Source of the DNA: Morinoia aosen
Lineage: Eukaryota; Arthropoda; Malacostraca; Amphipoda; Talitridae
NCBI GenBank assembly: GCA_030386875.1
Contig: CM059564.1
Location: 43,544,075-43,608,074, forward strand
DNA length: 64,000 bases
Direction of reading: 5' to 3'
The notes beneath the pieces were generated by a model that ran no database searches, was not told the DNA's origin, and was given only the letters and a program-made list of their open reading frames with translations. Positions 9,901-24,900 of the stretch are shown here, piece by piece. The translations under genes were made by a program, and so were the position numbers. Every line of letters starts with the position of its first letter. Position 1 is the first letter of the stretch.

Positions 9901-12900
9901 AGATGCTGAAAAGCAGCAGTGAATTGGCCAAGAGATGCTTCACAACAAAACAAAACTTATTCTGTGTCAAAAAAAAAGAAAACCTACTCGACCCTTAGCT
10001 CGTGACTTTATTTTCCCCCTGGGACCCCAAAATTCCGATGAATACATTATTTGTATCATCCTCAGGGGACACAAGCCAAAGAAAAGCTAATAATGTTCAA
10101 TGAAAGTTGAGTAATGATGTAAGTTGAGTATGAAGTTTGAGAAACAAGATAAAAGTTGAAGAAGAAAGTCATAGGTGCTGAAAATAAAGACAGCAATGAA
10201 CCAAAAAAACATAGTATGTAGCAAAACAAAAAACCTAGTCTATTTCAACAAAAAAAACAGTCCATAGCAAAACAAGAAACCTAGTCTACTTGACAAAAAA
10301 TAACCTAACTTTAAGCTCAGGACCTCACATATTGACATACATCAAAGTTCAGTACAGCAACACTAGAGATTGAGAGAACTGGGTCATAAGCACATTACAA
10401 ATGTATATTAAAATTATCATACATGCATCTCAGAAATATCAAAGTCACGCAACCTAATTTAGCCTATACTATAATTTTGCAAATAAAAATCAGTAAAATT
10501 AGTGCAGAAGTGATATGGTGTTAACTCTTGAAAACTTGCAAATGAATTTTTCTTCTATAACTATATTAATTATTTTAATGAGACATCATTTGAATTGTGA
10601 AGTCCCATTCATGTAGAGGGGGAAAATATACAAAAAGAAGACAATACACAACCAAAGTTAATCTGATACAATATTATGCCATACAAGACATACCAGGCCC
10701 ATGTATTGCTCCTCCAGTTCTCCATAAATGATATATCAATGAAAATAACCAAGTCAATCCTTGAAGTGGAGAAAACTTCAACATTCTCTGTATAAGATTT
10801 TACTGAGAAGTTTAAATCTTATGCTTCATAAAATTTAAATAGTGAAATAACATACTTTATCAAACACAGTTAACGTTCCATAGCCAATGAAACAATGTTT
10901 CAATACTGCTAATGAAACACTCTGATAAGAGGCAACAAATTCATGAACAAGCTGTCAGGCTTTCATGTGAGATTTTTCTGATCACTTAAGCCCATAGAAC
11001 AATGCAACAAACTATGATGCCAACTGAACTCAAGAACTGGACCCATATCTGACTCTTAAAATTAGCAACTACAAGGCGGACCAAGGGATGGCTTCTAATA
11101 AATAACAAAGAAAAATTAAAAAAAAAACTAACTAAACTTATGAACTAGACCCACATCAGACTCCTAGAGCAAGCATTGCTACAGCATGGAGCCAAGATGC
11201 CTCCAAGTACAGACAAGCCTTCCATGCACCCTAGCAAGTTATTATTATTATTATTATTATTTAAGAAAGTTTTAGCCTCCCTTAACCACGACAAAGATGT
11301 TCCAAGAGAGGAAAGAGGAAGGCACCATTTAGTATGGAGTTGAGGGTACGCGGAATCTATGCACAAGGTGCACAGAAACAGTAAGCTAGGAAAGAAGTTC
11401 ATGAAACAAGAAAAAAGTTGAAGAAGAAAGTAATAGGTGCAGAAAAACAGGACAGCAGTGAACCGAAAGAAGATGGTCCATAACAAAACAAAACCTATTC
11501 TATTTCAACAAAAAAGAAAGCCTACCTAACCTTTAGCTCAGGCCCTCACATAGTCCCCCTGGGAGCGCTAATTCCCATAGATACAATACTTGTATCCCCC
11601 TGAGGGGAGCAAGTTCTCAACATTTTTTTTTGGGGGGGAAGACACGAGATTTTACAAAGAAGAAATCAGGAAATACTGCACAAGAATGACATTATTTAGT
11701 TTTTACTTCACAAAAGCATTACATCTGAGACTTTTAAAAACTCTTTCCAGAGAGTTCACTCTGCGGAAAATACGATTTCATGTGGCATTTCAATGTAAAA
11801 ATTTAATGATACAGTAATAATTTAAGGAAAATAGACATCTTTTATTACCTACGTGACATAATAAGACATCAATAATGATCAAGTGAATCAACTGAGATTC
11901 ATACAAAAAAAGTATTGAAGAGCTATAAAAAAAAATAACTCTTGAAGTCTATAAAACCTATCAAAATGCATTCACTGTTAGGAAAGACTAAATACCATAT
12001 TACTGAGAATAAGCCTCCTGAATTCTTTTAAGCAACAACTTCAATGGGAAAACATCTGATAAACTATGTTTAACTAGAAGTGAATACATTGCATTCTTTA
12101 TTGTATTATTATTATTTTTGTGTTTTTCAACACATTTTGCAGGTGTGATTTGTATATTTATTTGTGAGGAGTACCTAAATATGATGCCCAGAACATTGAA
12201 CAATAGAGTAAAAGGGTTCAACTCCTGGTGACTTCACAATCAGAAGCAATACATGCAAAAGTATAAAATACTCAAATTGGACTACAAGCGTGAAATACAG
12301 GAAGGGGGAAAGAAATTCCTAAATTGAATAATCTAGCTAAGTACATAAAGAACCTTCAAGCAAATGACAAAGACGCATCTAACAAAACGAAAACGTTCAA
12401 ACAGTGACCGAACCATCACCATACTGTGCAACCAAAACAAAGGAACTAGCAACAGCAGCTGAAAATCAGCATCAACCAATTAAATGAAATAGTCATCAAG
12501 ATTAAATTGCACTTAAAACCTAAGGAAAAAAGCAATACAAGCAACAAATAAGCAAACAATATAAATCCAAGTGGAAAGATGAAGATGATTGACATCAACT
12601 GAACGGATGGGCAAAACATCAAAGAACAGAGAGGTCTTCACTCACAACCCAAAGAATGAGCTCCGAGATTTGAACTTTCGTCGAGGCAAAGCATGTGGGA
12701 TGTTAGCACTGAGTCCCTCAGACCTGCGTAATTCAAAGCGGTGAATTGCATGACAGTCGCCCGAGATCTTTCTATTTCTGATTGCACCCTATGCAGAACC
12801 GCATTGAACATTTTCAATCTCCTGAATTTGAATCCAACAGAGCCAAGCCATTGCTTTGATAAATTTTTGTAGAAAAATTCTATGCACTAAGAACAGAATA

Positions 12901-15900
12901 AGCTCAACAGCTCTGCACAAGGCACAACCAGGAAGAGATACCACAAGGCCATGACTTCAAAAGGAAGGAAGATGGGGAAGCATATCCCAACATAAATGTG
13001 ATAGATTGTAAGTTAGTTAGAACCTCCTTAACTGCAACAAAAGTGTTCTCAAGACCGGATGCCACCAATTAGTATATATGTAATTAAGGAAATGGAAATC
13101 TACACACAATATGTGTCCCTATAGTTACAGTGTACATAAAAACCAGCAAGACCGAAGAAAGTGTATCAAACAACATACAAGCTGAAGAACAAAGTAATAG
13201 GTACTGAAAAAAAAAAACAATCAAAATGCTAGTGTATAACAAAGCAAACAATGGATTAGGTGTTAGTTTAAGCCTCCCTTACTGCAAAATAAAAACTGAT
13301 TCAGAGAGGAAAAAGGAAGTCACCAATTAGTATGAAGATAAGGGAATGCAGAATTTATGCACATGGAGCATAGAAACAGAAAGTTGGGAAAAACGTTTAT
13401 GAAACATGATAAAAGTTGAAGAAGAAAGAAGTAGGTGCTGAAAATGCACCATAAACAAAACTTTCATATTTCAACAAAAAAAGGCCTATGCCCTCACAAT
13501 TCCCCCCCTGGGAGTGATAATTCCCATACAACGAAACAAAGAACTTGTTTCACTTCAAATAATCTACTCAATTTTAAGCTCCTTCCTGTAAGTACTACAT
13601 CCCATGGGTTCACTTGCTTTAACTCCACGAGTGGAACAAATATCAAAGCTTAGAGCTACACACTTACTTGCATTTCAACTAAGAACATAACTTACAAAAC
13701 TAAGATAAGATTAGATTAGTTTAGATTAGTCGTTAGTTTTAGCCTCCCTACCCAGCAACAAATGCGATCCAAAGAGAGGAAGGAGGAAGGCACCATTAAG
13801 TATGGAGTTAAGGAAATGCGGAATCTACGCAGAAAGGCCAAGAAACAGTAAGTTGGGAAGGAAGATTATGAAACAAGATCAAAGTTGAAGAAGAAAGTAG
13901 TAGGAGCTGAAGAACAGGACAGCAGTGAACCGAACAAAGGTGGTCCTTAACATAACAAAAACATTTTATTTCAACAAAAAAAAGGCCTACCTAGCTCTCA
14001 GCTTGGGCCCTCACATTGTCCCCACTAAGATAAGATTCAAGATAATTCGGAAGTTCTATATTGAATACTTGCATAACCATGGTATGGTCATATTTTCAAA
14101 TTTATTTTACAAGCCATTTAATGAAAAATAAAAAGTTATAATGCACCGATTTAATATTTTTTGAATATTCATAGCAACATTTTATTTACACAATAATATA
14201 TTGCTTCCTTAGTCTAAAAAAGCATGGTGCTGATCTCTTATCTGATTTTATTTACACAATAATATATTGCTTCCTTAGTCTAAAAAAGCATGGTGCTGAT
14301 CTCTTATCTGAAAATTGCAGAAAACAATAAATTGAAAGGAAAATATAAGATTCATCAAGATTCTGAAGGATTGCTATTTGAAATTTCACCTTGAGCAGAT
14401 AAGGTAGAAATAAATAAAACTGAGGTAACATAACCAAACTGCATCAAATTGTATCATAATAGAAGTAACATAAGTTTCAATTTGCTCCTATGTGAGCAAT
14501 GAAATAATTCGTAAGTTTTAAAAGAGAAAAATGGATGAATGACGTACAAAGAAGAAATCACAAAATTCTGTACAAGAACGACGTCTAACCAAAATTATGA
14601 ATTTTATGAAATGGAGGACACATACCGAGCAAAACTGGTAATTATTCCATCATTTGACCTGCTAATTTCCAGTTCCAGAGATGATAGAGCAACTGCAGCA
14701 CTAAACCACAAGTCTTTCTAACAATGGTTACCTTGATATGTAGATATCATGTACAGTGCCATCATTATTTCATTCTAGACTTGTTCTTAGCAATCAATAT
14801 TATCACCTTATCTTCTGAAGGCTCCTTTTCAATTGTAATTCAACAGGACATAAATTAAAGCATGTATGGGAGAATTTTTTCACTACCGAATTGCTCTTCC
14901 TTGGCAAAAGTTGAACTTTTACACCCAAATGTTGGGATCCTTTCTGTTACAGTGACATAAGCAAACAACCAAAGGAAATTCAATAACCATCAACTTGTTT
15001 TGAAGGAAGCAATAGATTCAGTGCACAGAAAAGACAATGGAGTGCCAACATGAGATTGTAGGTACTTGCATGATCCATTGTTCTAAGAATTAATCCAAGT
15101 GATAAAGGTAAAGCAACGACACGACCAAAATAAGGTACAATGCAACAAAAGAATGAAGAACTTGGAAGGTCAATACGTAGAGTGCACTCATTAATTTGAA
15201 AATGATTCATAACATGAGGACCAAGTGCAAGTAAAGTAAATCTGAACAAATTAAAAAAAAAAATTCTAGCCACCAAACACAAAATAGATATTGCAATTTA
15301 CATACTTCAAAATGATGAAGCAAAGCTATATATAACAAACTAATTTGAATGATGAGAAGGGCATTCATTTAAAATATAATGAAAAAGTGAAATTGTTCAA
15401 CGTGAAAGGTACACAGATATTTTGAGTGTACATCAGTACTGAGCAGCATTTTTCAATTCTTTACTAAAATTTAACAGAAAAGCTCAATGAAGCTCCAACT
15501 CATGAAATGATTCAATTCTGCAAGAGGATGAACACAGCTCTCGTTCAAATAACACTTGATGCATGTTAACATGAAAACATGCTGAAGCGATAACAATGTA
15601 CAACATAAATAAGTAAGGAATACAATTTCAAGTTGTAAGCTAAGAGTATGACTCAAAAAACTGTGACTTTTCAATGATGTCACACCAAAGAACAAATACC
15701 TCATCAAAGAGATGTAATTAGCATATTGTATCACAGAAACATGAACTAAGAATAAAAACCTAATAAACTAAATGTAAACTTTAAGCAAATTTGGATCCTT
15801 TCCATTTGTGTAAATAAATGAGAACACATACGACTCCACTAATAATTAAGTGATAAAAGTAGCTTGTGTGGCAATATTTCCCTTGCCACTCAACACACAG

Positions 15901-18900
15901 GAGAGATATGTTTTATTTTGCCAAAAAAGGAGATACAAATCAACAAATTGTATGCCAACACCTCAATGCTAACATATTGCCATCTCATCTAAATGTGTCC
16001 AGTGACAAATCTTCAACCTCTTGAGCATTTCAAACTTGAACAGTAACAACAATGAGGGCAAATAGTAATAATATACACACTTAAAACTACTAAAAAATTT
16101 ACACGGCTAATTCATCTATAATGACGAAGTCAAAAGCCAAGAAAATAAGGCCTTAAGTTCATACAAATTTCTCAGACGGTTTGAGCACCAAATTAGACAT
16201 AGAAAACAAAACAAGAAAATGTTAAAGATGAAGTCTTGAGAAAAATAACTGCACCATGTTATCTTCCAAGTTAACAACAACTGCACAAGTTGCAAAACCA
16301 CCTTTACTGCAATATGAGAAACCTGAGAGATGCAGCAGACTTTAGTGGCTTTTGAAATCACAAAGAAGTATGAAATCAAAATAAGGTGATAGATTTTGGC
16401 TACATTATGCCAAATAATCTTAAGAAAAGTCAAATATATCCAACATACTACATAATTTTCACAGCTTAGATTCAGCAACAAATTCAAGGATTCACTACTA
16501 TATTTGGCAGCTCTCTTGTAATTTCTGTATAATTCTTCACTTGGACAATCTCTCTGCATACCTTGCTGACTTACTTTTCTCTATGAAGCTTTTAGATATT
16601 GAAGAATGACCGTGGTTTGATATGGGCATCTATAATCACTTATTTGAACTCGTGCATAACTGCATGAAGAGATCTCCAGTAAGCTTTTTTTTTACATATT
16701 TTGTCTTCGAAGTTAAGGTACAAACTGTACCTTCAGTTAGAGGTATGGCTTCAGTATTGCCTAAAAACTTTCCACTTGATATTTGCAACTGTGATATTCA
16801 CTAATCATGTTTTCCTAAATGATTAGATATCATTTGTTCATACCTATTTCTAATAATTACACCCTAAAGGTTATGTGATATTGCACATAGCACTTTTGTA
16901 ATGGTTTCTACACAACTGTACCCCAGTGTTCAAATTTGCACCTATTTTTTTTATAAAAAATACACGCTTTCATCTCATAAGAACGAGTAGGTAAATTAAA
17001 ACTTTGTAAAGGGACTCTATTGAATGATAAATGGGTAACATGACTCTGAGAGAATGCTCCCATTAGAAATGCTCTTGTCCATCATTTACATCATATTTTT
17101 CTCAACAAAAACATTTATAGCTTGAAATTGATAGCATAGACATCATGACCATGTTATACATGTCAGGTGCAGTTCACAAGCCTGTTTATTCCTTGTAATT
17201 GCTGCACTTTAATGATAGCGCTTCAGTGAGTGTAAGCACTAGGTTCTAGTTGGTACTCATGATATTAACTTTCACAAAGTATCAGTACTGCTGAGTCACA
17301 AGAGCTGGTATTCTTAATTAGAGTAAAGCTGCTTCAAAACACGGATTAGCAGTGATGAAACAAAGATATTTTAGAATATTTATAAGAATAAAATATTCAG
17401 TATTGAATTATAACACCTGCAAGATATTGTAAAAAAAAACAAGTGTGAGACGTAATATCACCTACAGATAATTTGATAGCATCCATTAATATCATAATGC
17501 AATGCACTACCTTCCATAACATCACTGTCTTCAAGCATTACACAGGGTTGTATTTGTCTGAAAATCTGTTGAGAACACAATTCAGAAATTGAGTTGGTTC
17601 CATTGGTACTTGGTTGAATGAACTAACCATAATTGGAAGCTGTCAATTTGTGCCAGCAATATTTTGTTATGGTAGACACACTATTAATGAAAAATGCTGA
17701 AACTCCATCAACTTGTTTTTAGGTTTTATTTCTGACTCTTCATAAACATGTATAGTAAAAACATAAATTAGCATCATTTTAGAACAAATATTCCAATGAT
17801 TTGCCTTGTAGTCGTTTCTGAAGAATTGTCAAGCTACCTCTTCATTACATGGTATGCAAATAACTCAAATCAGTAAATAAATTCTCCCAAGGTTGAATTC
17901 TTACTACATGCTGTCATTTCATTCGCCCTCTATAAGCAGAGTTTGCCAAAGATGAATATACTGAGCTACACTTCAGAATAAATTGGATTGAAATGGAAAA
18001 TTTTTATGTGCAATACCTTTTGAATAACACAGCCAAAATACTCAATATCCCCAACCAAAGAACCTCTTCCTACATGCAGAAGAACAACCAGTAGGATTTC
18101 AGTGTAATAAAAAAACATGGGTACACATTTAAAATTAAATATCAGCAACAGCTCCACAAATATCAACAATAAAATTTCAGAAAGTCTCACTTTTCAACAA
18201 TTTTGTCCACAGTCTCCTGGTCCAACTCCAGAGGGAACTGACAGCAATAGCGATTTTCTTCACTGCCACAGCAGAAATTGTAGTCAGAAGGCTGTCCAAT
18301 CTGAGGGCAAGAGATGTATGTGGTGATGCCAAACAGGCCCTCCTTCTTGCAATCCATGGCTGATCCTGGAATACACACGAGCAATTATAAGAAAGTTTTA
18401 GCCTCCCTTACCACAACAAAGCTGTTCAAAGAAAGGAAAGATGAATGTACCATTTAGTACGGAGTTGAATGAAACTCTAAATTGAAGCACCAAGTGTATA
18501 AAAACATTAAACTGAGAAAGAAGTTCATGAAAATAGATAAAAGTTGAAGTAAAAAGTAGTTGCTGAAAAACAGGACAACAGTGAATCAAAAAAAGATGGT
18601 TCATATTAAATAAAAAAAACTTGTTCTATTTCAACAACAAGAAGGCCTACCAAACCTTAAGCTTGGGACCTCGCATATTCTCCCTGGGAGCATGAATTTC
18701 TATAGATGCAATAGGTGTGTTCTTCTGAGGGGTCCTGAAATGTACAATAAGAAGCTCATTTTCCGCTTTGCTGGTCAACATATTCAATAATAATAATAAT
18801 GATATTACCTACTTAATATCAAATTTCAGTAGAACATAGAATATATAGATATCAGAAAAAATGGCCAGATATTTTTCTATGCAATAGGACACCTCATACT

Positions 18901-21900
18901 GATCACTGTATATACACTAGAAAACTTGTATGATTGTAAATCACAATACTGAACTAAACTTCCACTTCTAAAGCAAGTGTTTTACCATGAAATTCAACAG
19001 GAATAATAATATGCATAAAATATTTGTTAGCAGAGAGTAACAGATCCAATGACATTAAACCAACAGTAAGATAAACATACCAGTATAAAATACAAAATAG
19101 TCCAAACCCTACATGATTATGCATTATATCCTGTACAGACCATAAAATGCATTTTAATATTTGATGAGTATACCCAAGTAGTGTAGTGTCCTGCTTATCC
19201 ACTAAAAATAAAAATGTATCTCAGCAATGATACCTTATGTTTCATCATCCAGTTGCACCTATAAAATAAACCAACCAATTACATTTACAGTTATACCCAA
19301 TATGTGAGCAAAGATGAGGTCAAGAACTATTTGTACTCATTTCAAATAGGCTTTGAAAGTTATCAGAGTGCCCTTGGGCAAGCAAATACAAAATAGGTGC
19401 AAAATTGATCTTGTGTGTGGAATTTCATAACAATCACATCAATAGTCCAGAAGCCAGAACTAAATAAGCATGTTGGCTCAGTCATCACTTTGCAATAAAG
19501 GTGTCATGTGATATTTGAAATTCATTATTTTAAACAAAACCTATTCATTCCCCTTCTAGCATAAACCCTCATAAGTTTAACTAATGCCGCAGACATGCTT
19601 TGTCCATATCAATTTTTTTTTCATTCATTGACAACAAAAACCCTACTACACAAATGCATTTAAAATATCTTAGTAGCTACTTCTCAGCTTTTAATTAATG
19701 ACAGATGTATTGAAACCTCTCTTTACTTTATATATATGGTTCCCAAACTTTCTTATTTACTGCCCCCTTCTTAGGAAATTTTTTGATCTAACAATCTAGC
19801 CATCCCCTAGTGGTTAATTATATCAAAATTGAATAACAAATTATCAAAAAGATCAATTTGCTATGTATAAAATTTTTCCCAAGATGGGATCTACCAGGCA
19901 CTTTGAGCACTTGAGTATTTACTTAGATTGAAATACTTACATTCTTCATTTCACATTAAACTATTCTGTCAGGCTAGTGTACAGTCAAATCAAGTGTTCT
20001 AAATAGAATAAATTAGCAAAGGTTGAGCAATGCTTTCATAGAATATGCTGAAAGTTACTGAACAGTCTGGTCCACAAGTTATGTTTTATACTATTTTTGG
20101 TGAAAATTTTATTTAATGGCTATTTGTATTATTTGTGAAAATGATTTATTTAAATAACAGTCAATTAATTTTCATTTTTTGAACTATAGTAATATTTTCC
20201 AAATTTTTTCAAACCTCAAACAGCAAATTCAATAACAAATTCAAGAAAAGTTTAGTTTCAGAGCAATAGAGTTAAGGGGAGCATCCCCCATACAAATGGG
20301 AATGTGTGAAAAATAGGCTTTAGCTGCTATAGTAGAGGAAAATGGTCAGGTAAATACTGTGAAAAAATGAATTACGTAAGTTCGCTTGTTCGCCAGCTAC
20401 AGGGGTTTGAAGGGTGCGGGGTGGAGGAGGGGGAATTGGTATTTTATCACGTTATACCTCCCCCTTGGCTCTTTCTTACTAACGCACTGTAACTATGTCA
20501 TCTTTTATGTCTATTTATTACTATAGAATGATTTCAATGGTCCTAGCTGGCCCCATAAATAATAACAAAGAATGATTTAGATTGTTTATGTCTACCTAAT
20601 TTGACTTATTTTGTAGGTTCGGAATGCGGGGTTTCAAAATGCATCTCCTCCTACAGTTTCCAAGCTACAGCAATGATTTTGGTATCATTGGATGCGGAAA
20701 AGCGTGGAAAATAAAGGTAACTATAAGGAAATTTTGAGATTTGTTGCAAACAAAAGTTGTGATGTCACAAATGAAAATAAAAAAAGTCAAAAATAAACAA
20801 AAATTTAATTGTTTCTAGTGTGACTTCAGAGATTTTCCTTATAGTATCCTGTAATGTCCACAATATTCCAAATCTAATGACATAAAAATTATCACTGTAG
20901 CTTGAAAACTGTAGGAGGAGATGTATTTTGAAATTCCCCCTCCTTAAACTCTGTTTTCAGTCAATGTGAAGTTTAATGCAACCACGTAAAATAAGAATTC
21001 CGATCTTAGGAATCACTAAAGGAACCCATTTAAGAACGTTTTACATGAATGACATTCTGCTTGCTGATGCTTTATTTTCAAATTATTGAACTTTGAAGTT
21101 GGCCTTCCCGCGCCAAAGGAAGCGAGCGTAATTCAATTATAAACGGAAGCTAACCCCCTATTACAAACGTAAAGAGGTGTGGTCGTGAGGGGGAGGCACA
21201 GTTCTTCTAGTGAAAATTATAAATAAAGCTTCTAACCCACCCATTTAGGTGACGACCGCAATCTTGTTTACATCGGGTCAAAGATGCCAACCCCCATGGG
21301 CGCCGCCATCTTGGACCCGATGTCAATAAGATTGCGGTCGTCACCCTAATGGGTGGGTTAGAAGCTTTCTTTATAATTTTCACTAGAAGAACTGTGCCTC
21401 CCCCTCACGACCCAACCTCTTTACGTTTGTAATAGCTTCCGTTATTAATTAAATTCCGTTTCACGCGCTCGCTTCCTTTGGCACAAAGGCCAACTTCAAA
21501 GTTCAATTATTCGAAAATAACGCATCAGCGAGCAGAATGTCATTCTTGTAAAACGTTCTTAAATGGGTTCCTTTAGTGATTCCTAAGATCGGAATTATTA
21601 TTTTCCATGGTTGCATTAAACTTCACATTGACCCCGTTTTCTACGAATATAAAATTTTCTTGGCTTAAGTCTTGCTGAGTGGCTTCGCCGCTCAGCGAGA
21701 ATGAAAATATCGATTATAACTGGAATTTGATACTGATTCCGAATATGCAATTTGTTTTGACGGCTCTCGATTTTTTCAATTTTTTTTTCTTGGAAAGGCG
21801 GCTAGCAACAACTGAGGTGGTGCCCAAAGAATGCCATGTCTGTACAGGTTGGGTGAAACCCGGCCCTATCCGGTACTCAGGTCTTCAAGGCATGGTCTGA

Positions 21901-24900
21901 CCATGTTGGGTCGAGAATGGCAGAGTTCGGATCATGAGGTGGTGCAGGCCAAAGTATGCCAAGTCCGACCATGTTGGGTCGAGAATGACAGAGTTTGGAT
22001 CATGAGGTGGTGCAAGCCAAAGTATGCCAAGTCTGACCAGGTTGGGTCGAGAATGGCAGAGTTCGGATCATGAGGTGGTGCAGGCCATAAAAAAACATTA
22101 AAAATGTATAAAAATTTAAAATTAAAAAAATCACAAAAAATCGAAAAAATCTAAAGCGGTCAAAACAAATTGCAGATTCGGAATCAGCATCAAATTTCAG
22201 TTATAATCGATATTTTCATTCTCGCTGAGCGGCTTCGATGCTTAGCGAGACTTGTTCCATTTTCTTTGAAGAAAATCGCGTATTTTCATAGAAGACAAAC
22301 AATTCCAATTGCATTTGCTATCAGTATACCTAATTTCATTGCTCTAGGTTCAATAATAAAAAAAAATTGTATGGGGGACCCTCCCCTTAATAGAAACAAG
22401 CAAATAGATAGTTGTATGGACACAAATTTAATACAGGCTAATTTAAATAAACTCTGACATCTAATTAAAATTCTGGTCAATGTGAAGTTTAATGCAATCA
22501 CGGAAATTGATAATTATATTCCAAACAATCACTAAAGGAACCCATTTAAGAACGTTTTTCATGAACAACATTCTGCTCGCTGATGCGTTATTTTCGAATT
22601 ATTGAACTTTGAAGTTGGCCGTCGCGCCCAAGGAAGCGAGCGTAATTTAATTAAAAACGGAAGCTAAACCCCTATTACAAACGTAAAGAGGTTGGGTCGT
22701 GAGGGGTAGCCACAGTAGTTTTAGTGAAAAGTATAAATAAAGCTTCTAAACCACCCATTAGGATGACGACCGCAATCTTGTTTACATCGGGTCTAACATG
22801 GCGACCACCATGGGCGCCGCCATCTTGGACCCGATGTCAACAGATTGCGGTCGTCACCCTAATGGGTGGGTTAGAAGCTTTATTTATAATTTTCACTAGA
22901 AGAACTGTGCCTCCCCCTCACGACCCAACCTCTTTAGGTTGGTAATGGCTTCCGTTATTAATTAAATTCCGTTTCACGCGCTCGCTTCCTTTGGCACAAA
23001 GGGCAACTTCAAAGTTCAATTATTCGAAAATAACGCATCAGCGAGCAGAATGTCATTCTTGTAAAACGTTCTTAAATGGGTTCCTTTAGTGATTCCTAAG
23101 ATCGGAATTATTATTTTCCATGGTTGCATTAAACTTCACATTGACCCCGTTTTCTACGAATATAAAATTTTCTTGGCTTAAGTCTTGCTGAGTGGCTTCG
23201 CCGCTCAGCGAGAATGAAAATATCGATTATAACTGGAATTTGATACTGATTCCGAATATGCAATTTGTTTTGACGGCTCTCGATTTTTTCAATTTTTTTT
23301 TCTTGGAAAGGCGGCTAGCAACAACTGAGGTGGTGCCCAAAGAATGCCATGTCTGTACAGGTTGGGTGAAACCCGGCCCTATCCGGTACTCAGGTCTAGT
23401 GATGTACCGATGTATCGGTATCGGTATCGGTATCGGCAGTATCGGCCATTTTTAGTGGTATCGGTATCGGTATCGGTATCGGCAAAATCCGGCCGATACT
23501 TTGCCGATACTTTCCAAAAATACATATTTTATCATTCAAATGAAGGTCATAAATCATGAAAGTAAACGTATTTAACCTAATAATACCCATTGTGTGCTTA
23601 TTTATATATTTATTTGGTGTCCGCGTTGTGGTGAGTTTGCGGTATCATGGATACCGAGTTCCTCAGTGTAACATTAAAAGATGGCGTTTCCATGCATTTT
23701 AATATTTGACATTTTATCAGGATAGGTTTTGTTAGGATAGGATAGGTTAGCTTAAATTAGGTTAGGCTAAGTTAGCACAGGTTAGGTAATACTGTCAGAA
23801 TTTTTTCTCGGGTCCGCCTAGCTTAACGGTGACACTGTCCATGGAATCTCCGCGGGTCCTGCTACTATCTAATAATACCTTGGTTCATTTGGAGTCCGCT
23901 TCTTTTATTTTCTTTGTCAGGCTCATGAGGAGAGTTATAGTGACCGTATCTGTGATACGCGTTTCACCAGTGCGCAAGTACAAGAATATTTTTCATCACG
24001 GGTGCTGTTAGGATGAATACATTCGTTGGGCATCACATTTGGAAAATGTGTTCAAGAAAGTTAGTGAGTCCCGTAATTTTTGACGGGCTGTGCGTACTTG
24101 TAATCAAATAAAGAGCCTATTCATACCTAGTAAATAAGATAGCTAACTGTTGAATTATAGCGTTCAATCAGGCCCGCTAACTGAATTCACTACTTTGAAT
24201 TCCCGATGAGTCCCGGTCATAACTGAAAGCTATGTAGCATGAATAGCTAAACCCTGTAGCGACATAAAATTATTATACTTTTACGACTAAAACCTATATA
24301 GTTTGACCTAATGTCAATTTCTTAAAGTATGTGACAAGCTAACAAAAACCAAACCAATTAAATAAAGTTGAAGGTGCATTGGAAAGTTTTTGCGAATTTA
24401 ATATAGAAGTAGCTGAAAATTCTATTTTAATTTAGCTTGTAAATCGTCAAATATTCCGCAGTTAAGAATTTATTTTAATTTAGCAAGTACATCGCCGTTC
24501 ATAACGAATCTTGCATTTTTCTTCTATGTTAAGATGTTTGAAAAATTCACGAACAATCTTATAGTTGATATATACATCTGAACGGGTCAGTTGATTGCTT
24601 TAATCGCAACTTGATGAGGAATTTAAAAACGAGGAAAATTTCAAGGAACTTAATCATATTTACTAGGAATACGTTTCGGAGTCCAGCTCCATCATCAATT
24701 CGTAAAATTAAAATTCATTCCGACTACAATAAAAGAAAATGTTGGATACAGTCATTAAAGAAAATCGCGAAAACAAAAAAATCAAAACATGTCCCAGAGA
24801 AAGTAAAATCGACATGATCTACTTCCAATTTACGATGAGTAGGAACTGTCAGAATTGTTGAGGGCCAGTTTTTCGTTTAAAAATATGTAGAGACTCTGAA

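Larger units (their letters stand above)
9257..18190 (-). other. Shisa-like intron between exon 2 and cassette exon
   Basis: About 8.9 kb. It holds segment C (9490-9704), several copies of the dispersed repeat (9720-10075, 10140-10335, 11235-11605, 13015-13215, 13260-13540, 13730-14030), a possible tRNA-derived fragment (12661-12723) and a 66-bp tandem duplication (14180-14311). 14.3-18.2 kb is AT-rich with no feature recognised. Confidence 0.6.

Noticed and set aside
23700..23800. Telomeric TTAGG repeats
   Set aside because: The GGTTAGG-like strings are degenerate, internal to the hAT-like element and repeated in its fragment at 63450, so they are part of that family.
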